From contig JAKOVQ010000024.1 of assembly GCA_029781975.1 (NCBI GenBank), forward strand, positions 1 to 41,712: a DNA stretch of 41,712 bases, read 5' to 3'. The stretch comes from Acidobacteriota bacterium (lineage in GTDB: Bacteria; Acidobacteriota; Thermoanaerobaculia; UBA5066). A program made the position numbers and the translations under genes. The notes below the pieces were generated by a model. It did no database searches. It was given only the letters and a program-made list of their open reading frames with translations, and had not been told where the DNA came from. Shown piece by piece: positions 23,572 to 32,625 of the stretch; position 1 is the first letter of the stretch; each line of letters starts with the position of its first letter.

Positions 23572-25516
23572 GCTCGGCGACCTCCCCGGTCTTCCCGATG
23601 GCGGCGGCGCTCGGGACGTGGCGGCGGCCCGTCCGCAATGCCCGTAGCCCGTTCGCCACCGCGAGCAACTCGGCCGCCTCGTGGGCGACGACCGTCATCG
23701 TGATGGTGATGACCCCGGTGAGCGCGACGGGGATGAGGACGGCGAGGACGACGATGGAGAAGACGACGTTCTGAAGGACGATCGTCCGCACGTTCCGCCC
23801 GATCAGGAACGCCTCGTCGAGATGCTCGAGGCTGTCCGCCATGAGCGCCACGTCGGCGGCCTCGATCGAGGCGTCGCTGCCGAGCGCCCCCATGGCAATG
23901 CCGACGTCTGCGGCGGCCAGGGCGGGGGCGTCGTTGATCCCGTCGCCGACCATGGCGAGCGGGCCCGACTCGGCGGAGAGCGTGCGCACGGCGACGACCT
24001 TCTCCTCGGGTCGCAGCCCCCCGCGTGCGTCGTCGACTCCTAGGGAGCGCGCGACGTTCTCCGCCACGAGAGGCCGGTCGCCGGAGAGGACGACGAGCCT
24101 GGAGACGCCCGCCTCCCGGATGCGCCGGATCGCCGTCGAAGCCTCCGGGCGGGGCTCGTCCCGGAATCCCAGGACGCCGAGCGGTACGTCATCCGAAAAG
24201 ACCAGGGCAGGCGTGATGCCGGCGCGGCCGAGCTCCTCGAGCCGGCGCCCGGTGTCGCCGAACGGAGCCCCGCCGGCATCGGGCTGGAGGATCCGGATGC
24301 GGGCGCCGTCGACGACGCCCTCGACGCCGGCGCCGGGAAGCGCCCGGAAGGACGTGGCGGGACGGAGGTCCGTGATGCCCTTCGCGGCCGCGGCCCGGAC
24401 GACGGCCGCCGCGAGCGGATGCTCGGAGAGCGCCTCGAGCGAAGCGGCCGTGCGAAGGAGGTCCGCCTCGGTGGCGCCGCCGAGCGGCTCGACGACGACG
24501 ACGTCCGGCCTCCCGCGCGTCAGCGTCCCCGTCTTGTCGAACGCGACCGTGCGGACGCGCGCCAGGACCTCGAGGTACCGGCCGCCCTTGATCAGGATGC
24601 CGTGGCGGCCGGCCGCTGAGATACCGGCCGCGAAGGCGACCGGGGTGGACATCGCGAGGGCGCACGGGGCCGCGGCGACGAGGAGGACGACGGCGTACCG
24701 CGCCCACGTGGAGAAGTCGCCGCCGAAGATCAGCGGCACGAGAAGGAGCAGGACGGCCGCGCCCAGCACGAGAGGGGAGTAGACGCTCGTGAAACGCTCG
24801 ACGAGCTGCTGGCTCCGCCCCTTCGACTTCTGTGCCGTCTCCACGAGCTTCACGAGGCGGCTCACGGAGTTCTCGCTCGCCGTCGCCGTGGCCCGGAAGA
24901 CGAGGCTCCCCGTCCGGTTGAGGGTGCCGGCGAAGAGCCGCTCACCGGGCTTCTTCTCGACCGGGAGGGACTCGCCGGTCAGGCTCGACTCGTCGAGGGC
25001 CGACTCGCCCTCCTCGACGACGCCGTCCGTCGGGACCGACTCTCCCGGGCGAACCCGGATCCGGTCCCCGCGCTCTATGAGCGATGCCCGGACGACCACC
25101 TCGCCTCCGTCGCGGAGGACGGTGGCCTCGGCGGGGACGAGGTCGAGGAGGCGCTCGATCGCGCGCTTCGCCCGGTCGTACGTGAGGTGCTCGACCGACT
25201 CGGCCAGGCCGTAGAGGAAGAAGAGAGCCGCGGCCTCGTCCCAGAGGCCGAGGGCTGCGGCGCCGACGGCGGCGGCGGCCATGAGCGCCTCGATCCCGAT
25301 CTCGCGGCAATGGACGACCTCCTCCCAGCCGTGCCGGAGCCAGTCCAGTCCCGAGAGGAGCATGGAGGAGACGTAGAGCGGGATGGTCCACGCGTGGCCG
25401 GCGCCGAAGCGCTCTGCGACGAGCCCCGCACCGAGGAGAAGGCCCCCAGTGAGGACGCGGCGGGCCACGGGCGAGCGCCAGTAGGAGACGGCCGCGGGAG
25501 CGGAGACCTCAGCCAT
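23558..25516 (-). CDS. P1B-type metal ATPase with APC motif
   Basis: 652 residues from ATG 25516; no N-terminal metal-binding domain. The core is complete: TGES in the actuator, D327 in DKTGTLTRG, and [20 protein letters not shown] in the P domain. The TM6 motif is A283-P-C285 rather than CPC (copper, zinc) or SPC (P1B-4). The last span has HEAAELLAVANGL (H612), close to the HEG-type motif of P1B-4 cobalt/iron pumps. I therefore class it near P1B-4 but with unknown ion. It is preceded by a possible 46-residue gene and a PII-like gene in the efflux operon. Confidence 0.88.
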   Translation of the reverse strand: MAEVSAPAAVSYWRSPVARRVLTGGLLLGAGLVAERFGAGHAWTIPLYVSSMLLSGLDWLRHGWEEVVHCREIGIEALMAAAAVGAAALGLWDEAAALFFLYGLAESVEHLTYDRAKRAIERLLDLVPAEATVLRDGGEVVVRASLIERGDRIRVRPGESVPTDGVVEEGESALDESSLTGESLPVEKKPGERLFAGTLNRTGSLVFRATATASENSVSRLVKLVETAQKSKGRSQQLVERFTSVYSPLVLGAAVLLLLVPLIFGGDFSTWARYAVVLLVAAAPCALAMSTPVAFAAGISAAGRHGILIKGGRYLEVLARVRTVAFDKTGTLTRGRPDVVVVEPLGGATEADLLRTAASLEALSEHPLAAAVVRAAAAKGITDLRPATSFRALPGAGVEGVVDGARIRILQPDAGGAPFGDTGRRLEELGRAGITPALVFSDDVPLGVLGFRDEPRPEASTAIRRIREAGVSRLVVLSGDRPLVAENVARSLGVDDARGGLRPEEKVVAVRTLSAESGPLAMVGDGINDAPALAAADVGIAMGALGSDASIEAADVALMADSLEHLDEAFLIGRNVRTIVLQNVVFSIVVLAVLIPVALTGVITITMTVVAHEAAELLAVANGLRALRTGRRHVPSAAAIGKTGEVAEHGAR

Positions 25517-25649
25517 GGGGGGTCTCGTCCTCGCCTCCGGAGAGGAGGGCCTCGGAGCCCTCCTCGCGGGTCCGGATGCGAATGGCACGCTCGAGCGGGA
25601 GGGCGAACATCTTCCCGGGTGGCAGGACCACAGGCTGGCGTTGCGTCAT
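25509..25649 (-). CDS. Possible 46-residue protein between the PII-like and ATPase genes
   Basis: ATG 25649 begins 11 bases after the PII-like stop and the stop TGA overlaps the ATPase ATG (ATGGCTGA). The product has basic and acidic parts (LERAIRIRTREEG) and no recognisable domain. The tight fit to neighbours argues for a real gene; a weak ribosome site (GGGA) argues against. Confidence 0.4.
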   Translation of the reverse strand: MTQRQPVVLPPGKMFALPLERAIRIRTREEGSEALLSGGEDETPHG

Positions 25650-25660
25650 CGCGATTCCCG

Positions 25661-25990
25661 TCAGACCGCGGCCTCGCCGCGCACGCCCGTCCTGATCCGG
25701 AGGACGTCCGTCACCTCGCAGACGAAGATCTTTCCGTCGCCGCAGTGCCCGGTGTGGGCGGCCTGTGCGATGACCTTAACGGCCTCCTCGAGCGTCTCGT
25801 CGAGGACGACGAGCTCGATCTTCGTCATCTTCGACTCCTCGGAGCGCTCGCAGGGAGTTGGGGTGCAGTCGCAGCGAGAGAAGACGTGCACCGTCGACAC
25901 GGTGAGCCCAGGCAGGTGAGGCAGCTCGTGAAGCCTGTCGATGACCTGGTCTGCCATGAACGGCTGCACGATGGCCTTGATCTCTTTCAT
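25661..25990 (-). CDS. PII-like protein of the metal-efflux-linked group (PII-NG)
   Basis: 109 residues. The fold signature is clear: MKEIKAIVQPF at the start, and the C-terminal HTGHCGDGKIFV of PII proteins. The T-loop region lacks the uridylylation tyrosine and instead has CDCTPTPCERSEES, a Cys cluster that could bind metal. A distinct PII group next to RND metal-efflux genes has been described as PII-NG; this gene fits by sequence and by location between the RND pump and a P1B ATPase. It probably senses metal or nucleotides and regulates the pump or ATPase. It begins 9 bases after the pump stop. Confidence 0.85.
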   Translation of the reverse strand: MKEIKAIVQPFMADQVIDRLHELPHLPGLTVSTVHVFSRCDCTPTPCERSEESKMTKIELVVLDETLEEAVKVIAQAAHTGHCGDGKIFVCEVTDVLRIRTGVRGEAAV

Positions 25991-25999
25991 GACCTTCTC

Positions 26000-28900
26000 C
26001 TAGAGCTCGGCTTCGGCTTCGACGGCGGCGAAGCGGTTCGCGAACAACGAATAGAGGGTCGGCAGAACGAGGAGCGTGAGGATCGTCGAGGTGATCAGCC
26101 CGCCCATGACGACGACGGCCAGAGGCTTCTGGATGTCGGCGCCCGAGCCGGTCGCGTAGAGCATCGGCAGGTGGCCGATGAAGCTCGTGAGCGCGGTCAT
26201 CACGAGCGGGCGGAAGCGGACCTCACAGCCCTTGATCACCGTGTCGGCGACGGTCTCGCCCTGTTCGCGAAGCTGACGGAAGAACGCCACGAGGACGACG
26301 CCGTTCTGCACAGCGATACCCAGGAGAACGATGAACGCCACGGCGGCAGAGACCGAAACGGGCATCTGGAAGGCGATGACGGCGATGACTCCGCCGACGA
26401 GCGCGAACGGGAGGTTGAGGAGCACGAGAAGAGAGTTCCAGACGGACCCGAGCGCGAGGTAGAGGAGGACCAGGATGAGCAGGAGCGCGACGGGCACGAC
26501 GATGGCGAGCTGACGCATGGCGCGCTGCTGGTTCTCGAACTGGCCGCCGTACTCGACGTAGTAACCCGACGGGAGCTGCTTCGCGAAAGGTGCAATCCGT
26601 TTCTGAGCCTCGGCAACGAACCCGCCCAGGTCGCGGCCCCGGATGTTGGCCTCGGCAACGACCCTTCGCATGCCGTTCTCGCGGCTCACCTGCGCGGGCG
26701 CTTCGACGACGGTGAACCGAGCGAGCTGCCCGAGCGGCACGCGCTCCCCGCCCGGCGCCGGGACGAGGAGCCGCTCGAGCTCGGGGATGTCCGTCCGGGC
26801 CGATTCCGGGAAGCGGACGACGACGGCGAACCGGCGTTGCTCTTCGATCAACGTGGTCGCGTGCCGCCCGGCGACCGCCGTCTCGATCGTGGCGTTGACG
26901 TCCCCGATCTTGATGCCGTGCCGGGCCAGCGCCTCGCGGTCGACGACGACGTCGAGCTGCGACATGCCGGAGACCTGCTCGACCTTCACGTCGCGGGCGC
27001 CCTCGATCTTCATCAGCTCGGCGGCGGCACGGTCCGCGAACGTCTTCAGCACCTCGAGGTCGGGGCCGAAGACCTTTACGGCGAGGTCGCTCTTGACGCC
27101 GGAGATGAGCTCGTTCACCCGCAGCGCGATCGGCTGTGAGAACGAGAAGCGCAGGCCGGGGATCTCGGAGAGGTCCTTCTGCATGGCCTCGACGAGCTCG
27201 GCCTTGTTTCGCCCCGTGCCCCACTTCTTTCGGGGCTTCAGCATGACGAAGACGTCGGTCTGCTCGGGTCCCATGGGGTCCTCCGAGATTTCCGCCCGTC
27301 CGGTCTTGCTGACGACGGTCTCGACTTCGGGGAACTTGAGCAGGCGCTTCTCCATGAACTGCGCGACCTTGACCGAGCCCTCGAGCGAGGCGTTCGGCAG
27401 CCGGACGACGTTCACCGCGATGGACCCCTCGTCGAGCGGCGGCATGAACTCCGTTCCCATGAGGGGAAGGAGGGCCAGCGAGACGACGAGGACGCCGCCC
27501 GAGAGGCCGAGCGTCACCGCCGGGCGGCGCACCGCGTGCCCGAGGAGCCGCACATACCCCTGGTGGAGTCGCCGGATGAAGCCGAACTCCTTCTCGGGGA
27601 CCTGCTGCAGGAACATCTCGGAAAGTACGGGAATGACGGTGAGCGCGACGACGAGGGAGACGAGGAGGGCGATGAGCATCGTCGCCGCGAGTGGAGCGAA
27701 CATCTTTCCCTCGACCCCCTGGAGCGTGAAGAGGGGCACCAGGATGATCGCGATGATGATCACGGAGAAGGCGACCGGCCTCGCGACCTCGACGAGCGCC
27801 TCGGCGACGACGCGCCGCTTGTGCTCCTTCGCCGTCTGGTGCGCGAGATGGCGGCGGATGTTCTCGACCACGACGATGGAGGCGTCGACGACCATACCGA
27901 CCGAGAACGCGAGTCCGCCCAGGCTCATGAGGTTCGAGGTGAGCCCGGTCGACCCCATGACGATGAAGCTGACGAGGAAGGTCAGGGGGAGGGAGAAGAC
28001 GACGATGAGCGCCGTGCGGAACTCGGCGACGAAGAGGAAGAGGATCAGGATGACGAAGATCCCGCCCTCGAGGAGCGCGTCGACGACGGTCTTGATGCAC
28101 GCCTCGATGAGCGAGGTCCGGTCGTAGAAGACGTTGAGCCGCACCCCCGGCGGGAGGGTGGTCTTCACCTTCTCGACCGTCGCCTTGACGCGGCTCACGA
28201 CGTCCTGCGAGTTCGAGCCCTTGAGCATGATGATCATGCCCGCCACGACCTCGCCCTTGCCGTCGCGCGACACGGCGCCCTGGCGGGGCTCGGCCCCGAT
28301 GACGACGTCGGCGACGTCGCGCACGTAGACGGGGGAGCCGTCGACGGCCTTGAGCACCGTCCGTTCGATGTCGGGTATGTCCTTCAGAAGCCCGACGCCC
28401 CGCATGTAGACCTGCTCCCAGCCCCGGACGATGACGCCCCCGCCCGCGTTCGCGTTCCCCTGCTCGACGGCTTCGACGACCTCGCCGACCGTGAGGTTGT
28501 ACTTGAGGAGCTTCTCCGGCGAGACGAGGACCTGGTACTGCTTCACCTCGCCGCCAAAGCTGTTGACCTCGTTCACGCCGGGGATTGGCTTAAGGAGCGG
28601 CGAGACGATCCAGTCCTGGATGGTCCGGAGGTCCATCGCGCTCTTGCCGTCCCCCTCCAGGGTGTACTGGTAGATCTCCCCGAGCCCGGTCGAGAGCGGC
28701 CCCAGCTCGGGCTCGACGCCCGGAGGAAGCTGCTCGCGGGCCAAGCTGAGCCGCTCGAAGACGACCTGGCGGGTCCAGTAGGTCTCGACGCCGTCCTCGA
28801 AGATGATGACGACCTGAGACAGGCCTGCCTTCGACAGGGACCGGACCTGCTTGACGCTCGGCAGGCCACGCATCACCTGCTCGATGGGATAGCTCACCCG

Positions 28901-29083
28901 CTGCTCGACGTCGACGGCGGCGAGCCCCGGGGCCTTCGACAGGATCATGACCTGGGTGTTCGTCACGTCGGGAAAGGCGTCGATGGGGAGGCGAGTCCAG
29001 GCGACGACGCCCAGGGCGATGAGGAGCGCGGTGCCGAGGAGGACCAGGAGCCGGTTCTTCAGGAGGACCTTGACGAGTTCCAT
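26000..29083 (-). CDS. RND heavy-metal efflux pump, CzcA/CusA family
   Basis: 1027 residues from ATG 29083; longer in-frame starts would overlap the adaptor. The protein is a full-length RND pump: an N-terminal span, two large periplasmic loops and two six-span bundles. Membrane motifs GMVVDASIVVVENIRRHL carry the conserved Asp/Glu used for proton coupling. The CusA methionine triad is not visible at the matching places (EGSIAVNVV, GPEQTDVFV, RVNELISG), which speaks against strict Cu/Ag selectivity; divalent metals are more likely. It follows the adaptor gene after 14 bases. Confidence 0.92.
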   Translation of the reverse strand: MELVKVLLKNRLLVLLGTALLIALGVVAWTRLPIDAFPDVTNTQVMILSKAPGLAAVDVEQRVSYPIEQVMRGLPSVKQVRSLSKAGLSQVVIIFEDGVETYWTRQVVFERLSLAREQLPPGVEPELGPLSTGLGEIYQYTLEGDGKSAMDLRTIQDWIVSPLLKPIPGVNEVNSFGGEVKQYQVLVSPEKLLKYNLTVGEVVEAVEQGNANAGGGVIVRGWEQVYMRGVGLLKDIPDIERTVLKAVDGSPVYVRDVADVVIGAEPRQGAVSRDGKGEVVAGMIIMLKGSNSQDVVSRVKATVEKVKTTLPPGVRLNVFYDRTSLIEACIKTVVDALLEGGIFVILILFLFVAEFRTALIVVFSLPLTFLVSFIVMGSTGLTSNLMSLGGLAFSVGMVVDASIVVVENIRRHLAHQTAKEHKRRVVAEALVEVARPVAFSVIIIAIILVPLFTLQGVEGKMFAPLAATMLIALLVSLVVALTVIPVLSEMFLQQVPEKEFGFIRRLHQGYVRLLGHAVRRPAVTLGLSGGVLVVSLALLPLMGTEFMPPLDEGSIAVNVVRLPNASLEGSVKVAQFMEKRLLKFPEVETVVSKTGRAEISEDPMGPEQTDVFVMLKPRKKWGTGRNKAELVEAMQKDLSEIPGLRFSFSQPIALRVNELISGVKSDLAVKVFGPDLEVLKTFADRAAAELMKIEGARDVKVEQVSGMSQLDVVVDREALARHGIKIGDVNATIETAVAGRHATTLIEEQRRFAVVVRFPESARTDIPELERLLVPAPGGERVPLGQLARFTVVEAPAQVSRENGMRRVVAEANIRGRDLGGFVAEAQKRIAPFAKQLPSGYYVEYGGQFENQQRAMRQLAIVVPVALLLILVLLYLALGSVWNSLLVLLNLPFALVGGVIAVIAFQMPVSVSAAVAFIVLLGIAVQNGVVLVAFFRQLREQGETVADTVIKGCEVRFRPLVMTALTSFIGHLPMLYATGSGADIQKPLAVVVMGGLITSTILTLLVLPTLYSLFANRFAAVEAEAEL

Positions 29084-29097
29084 GGCGTGCAGCCCCC

Positions 29098-30447
29098 TCA
29101 GTCCGCGCAGCCCGCGCCCATCTTCGAGCGCAGGACGTCGGACTTCATGAGGAAGGCCCCCTCGGCGACGACGGCCTGCCCCGGCTGGAGACCCTTCTTG
29201 ACCTCGGCCCACCCGGCCCAGGTCCGCCCGACCGTGACGGGACGGCGGACGTAGTAGTCGCCCTTGTGGTGAACGAAGACGAAGGAACGCCCCTCGTCCT
29301 CGAGGACGGCGTCACGGGGGATCGCGAGCGCCTCGTCGGTGCCCGGGAGGTACAGCTTGACGTTGGCGAACATCCCCGAGAGCAGGTGTCCCGCCCGGTT
29401 CCGGACCTCGACACGGACCTTCACGGTCCGGGAGGACTCCTCCATCGCCTGCGTGACGAGGTCGACGGCTCCGGCGAACTCCTCGTCCGGGTAAGCCTTC
29501 ACGGAAACCGAGGCCTCGAGCCGCCCGGCGGACTGTCCCCGGGTGACGGAGAGGATGTCCCGCTCGTAGAGGTCGGCCCAGACCCACACCGTCGAGTTGT
29601 CGCCGACCGTGGCGAGAGACTGGTCGGTCTTGGCCGTTTCGCCCGGCACGGCGTGCAGGGTCAGGACAAGGCCGTCCATCGGGGAGCGGAGGACTATGCG
29701 TCCGCCGGCAGTGGCGCTGGTGAGGGCTCGCGCGTCCGCGCCGCTGGCGCCGAGGCGCGTCAGGGTTCCGAGCGCATTCGCGGCGCGGATCTCCGCGGTC
29801 TCGAGCTCCTGTCTGGCCTGGAGGCTCTCCTTCTCGGAGGAGATGTTCTCCTTGCGCAGCTCGGTGAGCCGCTCGAAGTTCCGGCGGGCCAGCGCGAGCA
29901 GGCTCTGGGCCTCGAGCCAGGCCGCCTGGGCCTCTCCGACCGCGACGCTCTCGATCTCGACGAGCGGCTGGCCCTTCCTCACCCTGTCGCCCAGCGTGAC
30001 GTGGGTCGCCCGGACGATTCCTTCCACCTGAGAGCTGACATGGCTGACGCGGCGCTCGTCGAATCGGACCTCACCCGTCAGGGTGACTGGAACGGCGACC
30101 TTCTTCCGTTCTGTCTTCACGGTCGTGATGAGGCCGCCTTCGGTGAGGCTCGACGGCGCACGCACGAAGCCCGTCTCGTAGCGACACTCGTCGCACTCGA
30201 ACGTCTTCTTCTTGTGCTCGCAGGTGAGGGAGACGAGCTCTTCGACCGGCCGGTCGAGATCCGAAGGCTCCCCGGCCTCGGCGTTCTCCGCGTGGCCCTC
30301 GTCCGAGTGGGCCTCGTGGCCGTCTCCGGAGCCGGCCTTCGCCTGGGCGGCCTCTGGCGCCGGGGCGGGGCTGGCTTTCTTGCAGGAGGTGGCGGCAACC
30401 GGGGCGATGGCCGCGAGAAGGATGCATGTCAGGATTCGGCTGTTCAT
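29098..30447 (-). CDS. RND efflux periplasmic adaptor (CzcB/CusB family), lipoprotein
   Basis: 449 residues from ATG 30447, overlapping the upstream stop (ATGA). A lipobox-like signal (APVAATSC, Cys at about 22) suggests lipid anchoring. A His/Glu-rich stretch (GDGHEAHSDEGHAENAE) and a Cys motif LTCEHKKKTFECDECRYE precede the usual barrel-hairpin-lipoyl layout (ITTVKTERKKVAVPVTLTG, then VEGIVRATHVTLGDRVRKGQPL). The Cys/His parts probably bind the exported metal. It links pump and outer-membrane factor. Confidence 0.9.
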   Translation of the reverse strand: MNSRILTCILLAAIAPVAATSCKKASPAPAPEAAQAKAGSGDGHEAHSDEGHAENAEAGEPSDLDRPVEELVSLTCEHKKKTFECDECRYETGFVRAPSSLTEGGLITTVKTERKKVAVPVTLTGEVRFDERRVSHVSSQVEGIVRATHVTLGDRVRKGQPLVEIESVAVGEAQAAWLEAQSLLALARRNFERLTELRKENISSEKESLQARQELETAEIRAANALGTLTRLGASGADARALTSATAGGRIVLRSPMDGLVLTLHAVPGETAKTDQSLATVGDNSTVWVWADLYERDILSVTRGQSAGRLEASVSVKAYPDEEFAGAVDLVTQAMEESSRTVKVRVEVRNRAGHLLSGMFANVKLYLPGTDEALAIPRDAVLEDEGRSFVFVHHKGDYYVRRPVTVGRTWAGWAEVKKGLQPGQAVVAEGAFLMKSDVLRSKMGAGCAD

Positions 30448-31754
30448 GGGAGTTCCTCTCCGGCCAGGGCGCTGAGGCGGCTGCAGTCCAGCTGGGCCTG
30501 CGCGAGCGCGTTCAGGTAAAGGCGGCGCGAGTCGAGAAGGGTCCGACGGGCGTCGATCACCGGGAGAAGGCTCGCCTCGCCCAGCTGGTAGGTTCGTTCC
30601 ATGGTGAAGGCGGCGGTCTCGGAGCGAGGGACGATTGCGTCCCGGAAGCGCTTCGCGGTGGCCACGGACGCGCTGCACGCCGCCTGGGCCTCGATGACGG
30701 TCGTTTCGACCTCGAGGGCCGTTGCCTCGGCCTGCCTGCTGCCGGAGGCGAGCTTCGCCTCGGCCTGGGCGATACGCCCCGTGTTCCAGTTCCAGACCGG
30801 GATGTCCACGGAGATGCCGACGCCGTAAGCCTTTCGGTCGAGCTCGTCCGTGGCGAATCCCCGGAGGGAGAAGGACGGGATCGGAGCCTTGCGCTCGGTC
30901 TTGACGTCCGCCGCAAGGACCCGTGAACGAGCGCTCACGATCATCAGCGCAGGGTCCGCTGACCGTGCCCTGGCGAGGGCGGCCTCGCGGCCCAGAACGG
31001 CAGGAAGAGCAGCCAGGTCGGCGTTCGCAGCCAACGCCTGGCCCGGCGGCACGGCGAGCCATCGGGCGAGCGCCGTCTGTCGGGCCAGAAGGAGTGTCCG
31101 TGCGGCCTCGAGCTCGGCCGTGACCTTCTCGAGCTCGATCTCGACCAGCGGGGCTTCGACGGGCCGAACCTCCCCGGTTTCGACGCGCCGCCTGACGGTC
31201 TGCGCCAGTTTCGAAGTCTGGGCCACGAGGGTCTCGAGGACGCCCACCCGGGCCTGCTCGTAGGCCAGACCCCAGAAGAGCGTCCGGAGCTGGAGCAGGA
31301 CGTCCCGCCGGGAGGCCTTGCTCTCCGCGAGAGCGACGTCCACCTCGGCGCCGGCCGCCTCGAGCTTCGACCCGCGTTGCGCGATCCACCCGAACGGGAT
31401 GCTCAGAGCCAGCTCGCTCTCGGCGCGCGACTCGTCGCCGGTCCGTGCCTGGCCGTGTCCGAGCCCGGCTTCAAGGGTGGGGTTGGGAATGGCGCCGGCA
31501 GCGTCCACTCCCTTTCGGGCCGCCAAGATCTGATGCTGGTCTGCAGCCAGGCGCGGGTGAGTTTCGGCGAGCCTGACGACGTCGGGCCAGGACAGCTCGA
31601 GGACCGCCGGGGAGGCTGACGCGGCAACTATTGCAGCTGCGTTGGCCGGTTCCGACGGACCGGGGGAGGCGGATGCCGAGCCTGCAGCGACGAGAACGAT
31701 CCCAAGAATGTGGACGTGCCACCAATGGGACCCGCGGAGGGGAATGGAATACAC
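30444..31754 (-). CDS. Outer-membrane efflux factor (CzcC/CusC/TolC family)
   Basis: 436 residues from GTG 31754, which has AGGAG seven bases upstream; a TTG at 31775 in frame lacks one. A signal peptide (about 1-32) precedes two OEP repeats with long helices (SWPDVVRLAETHPRLAADQHQI, and RARSADPALMIVSARSRVLAADVKTERK). The domain ends in the helical DARRTLLDSRRLYLNALAQAQLD. It is the outer-membrane channel of the tripartite pump. Confidence 0.88.
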   Translation of the reverse strand: MYSIPLRGSHWWHVHILGIVLVAAGSASASPGPSEPANAAAIVAASASPAVLELSWPDVVRLAETHPRLAADQHQILAARKGVDAAGAIPNPTLEAGLGHGQARTGDESRAESELALSIPFGWIAQRGSKLEAAGAEVDVALAESKASRRDVLLQLRTLFWGLAYEQARVGVLETLVAQTSKLAQTVRRRVETGEVRPVEAPLVEIELEKVTAELEAARTLLLARQTALARWLAVPPGQALAANADLAALPAVLGREAALARARSADPALMIVSARSRVLAADVKTERKAPIPSFSLRGFATDELDRKAYGVGISVDIPVWNWNTGRIAQAEAKLASGSRQAEATALEVETTVIEAQAACSASVATAKRFRDAIVPRSETAAFTMERTYQLGEASLLPVIDARRTLLDSRRLYLNALAQAQLDCSRLSALAGEELP

Positions 31755-31862
31755 CTTCGGACTCCTGCTTTCCAAGGACGCCCGTCTCGGGCGTCGTCGT
31801 TGCGCCTGGGCCGGGTCCGCGCGCGATGCGCGGCGTCCCGGCGGTCTCTCGAGAAGAGAGCG

Positions 31863-32195
31863 TCAGGCGCGAGGAGGGTGGAAGATGCTGTGAAGGACGC
31901 CCTTCGGACGAAGGTCGTCGTGAGCTTCGAGCTCGAACTCGCTCGAGGGAGGATTTCCGACAGAGGGTCGGGGCGCGAAAACGGCGAGGCCGTTGGCGTG
32001 ACCGGGGCAGCAGAGGCACAGGCAGGTCGGCCCGCAGGGCTGGCCGTCAGTCCCCGGGTCGGGACACGAGTCGGCGGCCTGCGGAGCCGTCTGGCCGTTT
32101 CTCACGGAGGAGTGCAGTACCTCGTCTGCCGTCGCGAGGCTCGAGCCGGCGACAAAGACGAACAGAATGATAAGGGCGAGGGCTCGCCGATTCAT
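31863..32195 (-). CDS. Small Cys-rich secreted protein of the efflux operon
   Basis: 110 residues from ATG 32195, overlapping the regulator stop (ATGA). A signal peptide (about 1-23, ending SLATAD) precedes a Cys cluster (DSCPDPGTDGQPCGPTCLCL, then CCPGHAN), and the tail contains several Pro, Asp and His. I know of no named family; short Cys-rich proteins just upstream of CusC/CzcC genes occur in other bacteria. The Cys cluster would bind soft metals in the periplasm. A gap of 108 bases follows before the outer-membrane factor. Confidence 0.75.
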   Translation of the reverse strand: MNRRALALIILFVFVAGSSLATADEVLHSSVRNGQTAPQAADSCPDPGTDGQPCGPTCLCLCCPGHANGLAVFAPRPSVGNPPSSEFELEAHDDLRPKGVLHSIFHPPRA

Positions 32196-32608
32196 GCTCG
32201 TGCCCGCTGGTCCGATATGTGGCACGCGCAGTCATCGAGCAGGGCGACCACGAACGGCGCCTGGAGCGAATAGTGAACGAGCTTGCCCTCCGAGCGAGAA
32301 CGGACGATCCGGAGGTCCCGCAGCTGATGGAGCTGGTGCGAAGTGGCCGAAACCGAGAGCCCGATGACTTCAGCGATCTCGCATACGCACAGCTCGCCTC
32401 CGGCGAGGGCACGGATCATCTTCACCCGGGTCGGATGGGCCAGGACCTTGAACGTCTCGGCGACTCCCCGAAGCTCCGAATCCGGGGGAAGTGCCGCACG
32501 TCCACGGCGCACGCGAGCCTCGTCGACGCGAAAGACAGCGCACTTCTCGGCCCGCCCGGTTCTTCCGTGATGGGGTCTCGCCGGTCTGGAGGTTGTCGCT
32601 CGGGTCAT
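32192..32608 (-). CDS. ArsR/SmtB-family (CadC-like) metal-responsive repressor
   Basis: 138 residues from ATG 32608. A TTG at 32635 lies inside the -10, so is excluded. The winged helix has the alpha-3 metal site C74-V-C76 in ELCVCEIAEVIGL and the recognition helix SVSATSHQLHQLR. An N-terminal Cys (C23) and a C-terminal DDCACH could add ligands; this is like CadC (Cd/Pb/Zn). It is the first gene of the efflux operon and would repress it until metal binds. The next gene overlaps by ATGA. Confidence 0.9.
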   Translation of the reverse strand: MTRATTSRPARPHHGRTGRAEKCAVFRVDEARVRRGRAALPPDSELRGVAETFKVLAHPTRVKMIRALAGGELCVCEIAEVIGLSVSATSHQLHQLRDLRIVRSRSEGKLVHYSLQAPFVVALLDDCACHISDQRARA

Positions 32609-32625
32609 CGCGCGGCTCCCGCCTC

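Noticed and set aside
27536-29254. 572-residue plus-strand open frame opposite the RND pump
   Set aside because: Asp/Glu/Arg/His-rich antisense shadow of a well-recognised pump gene.
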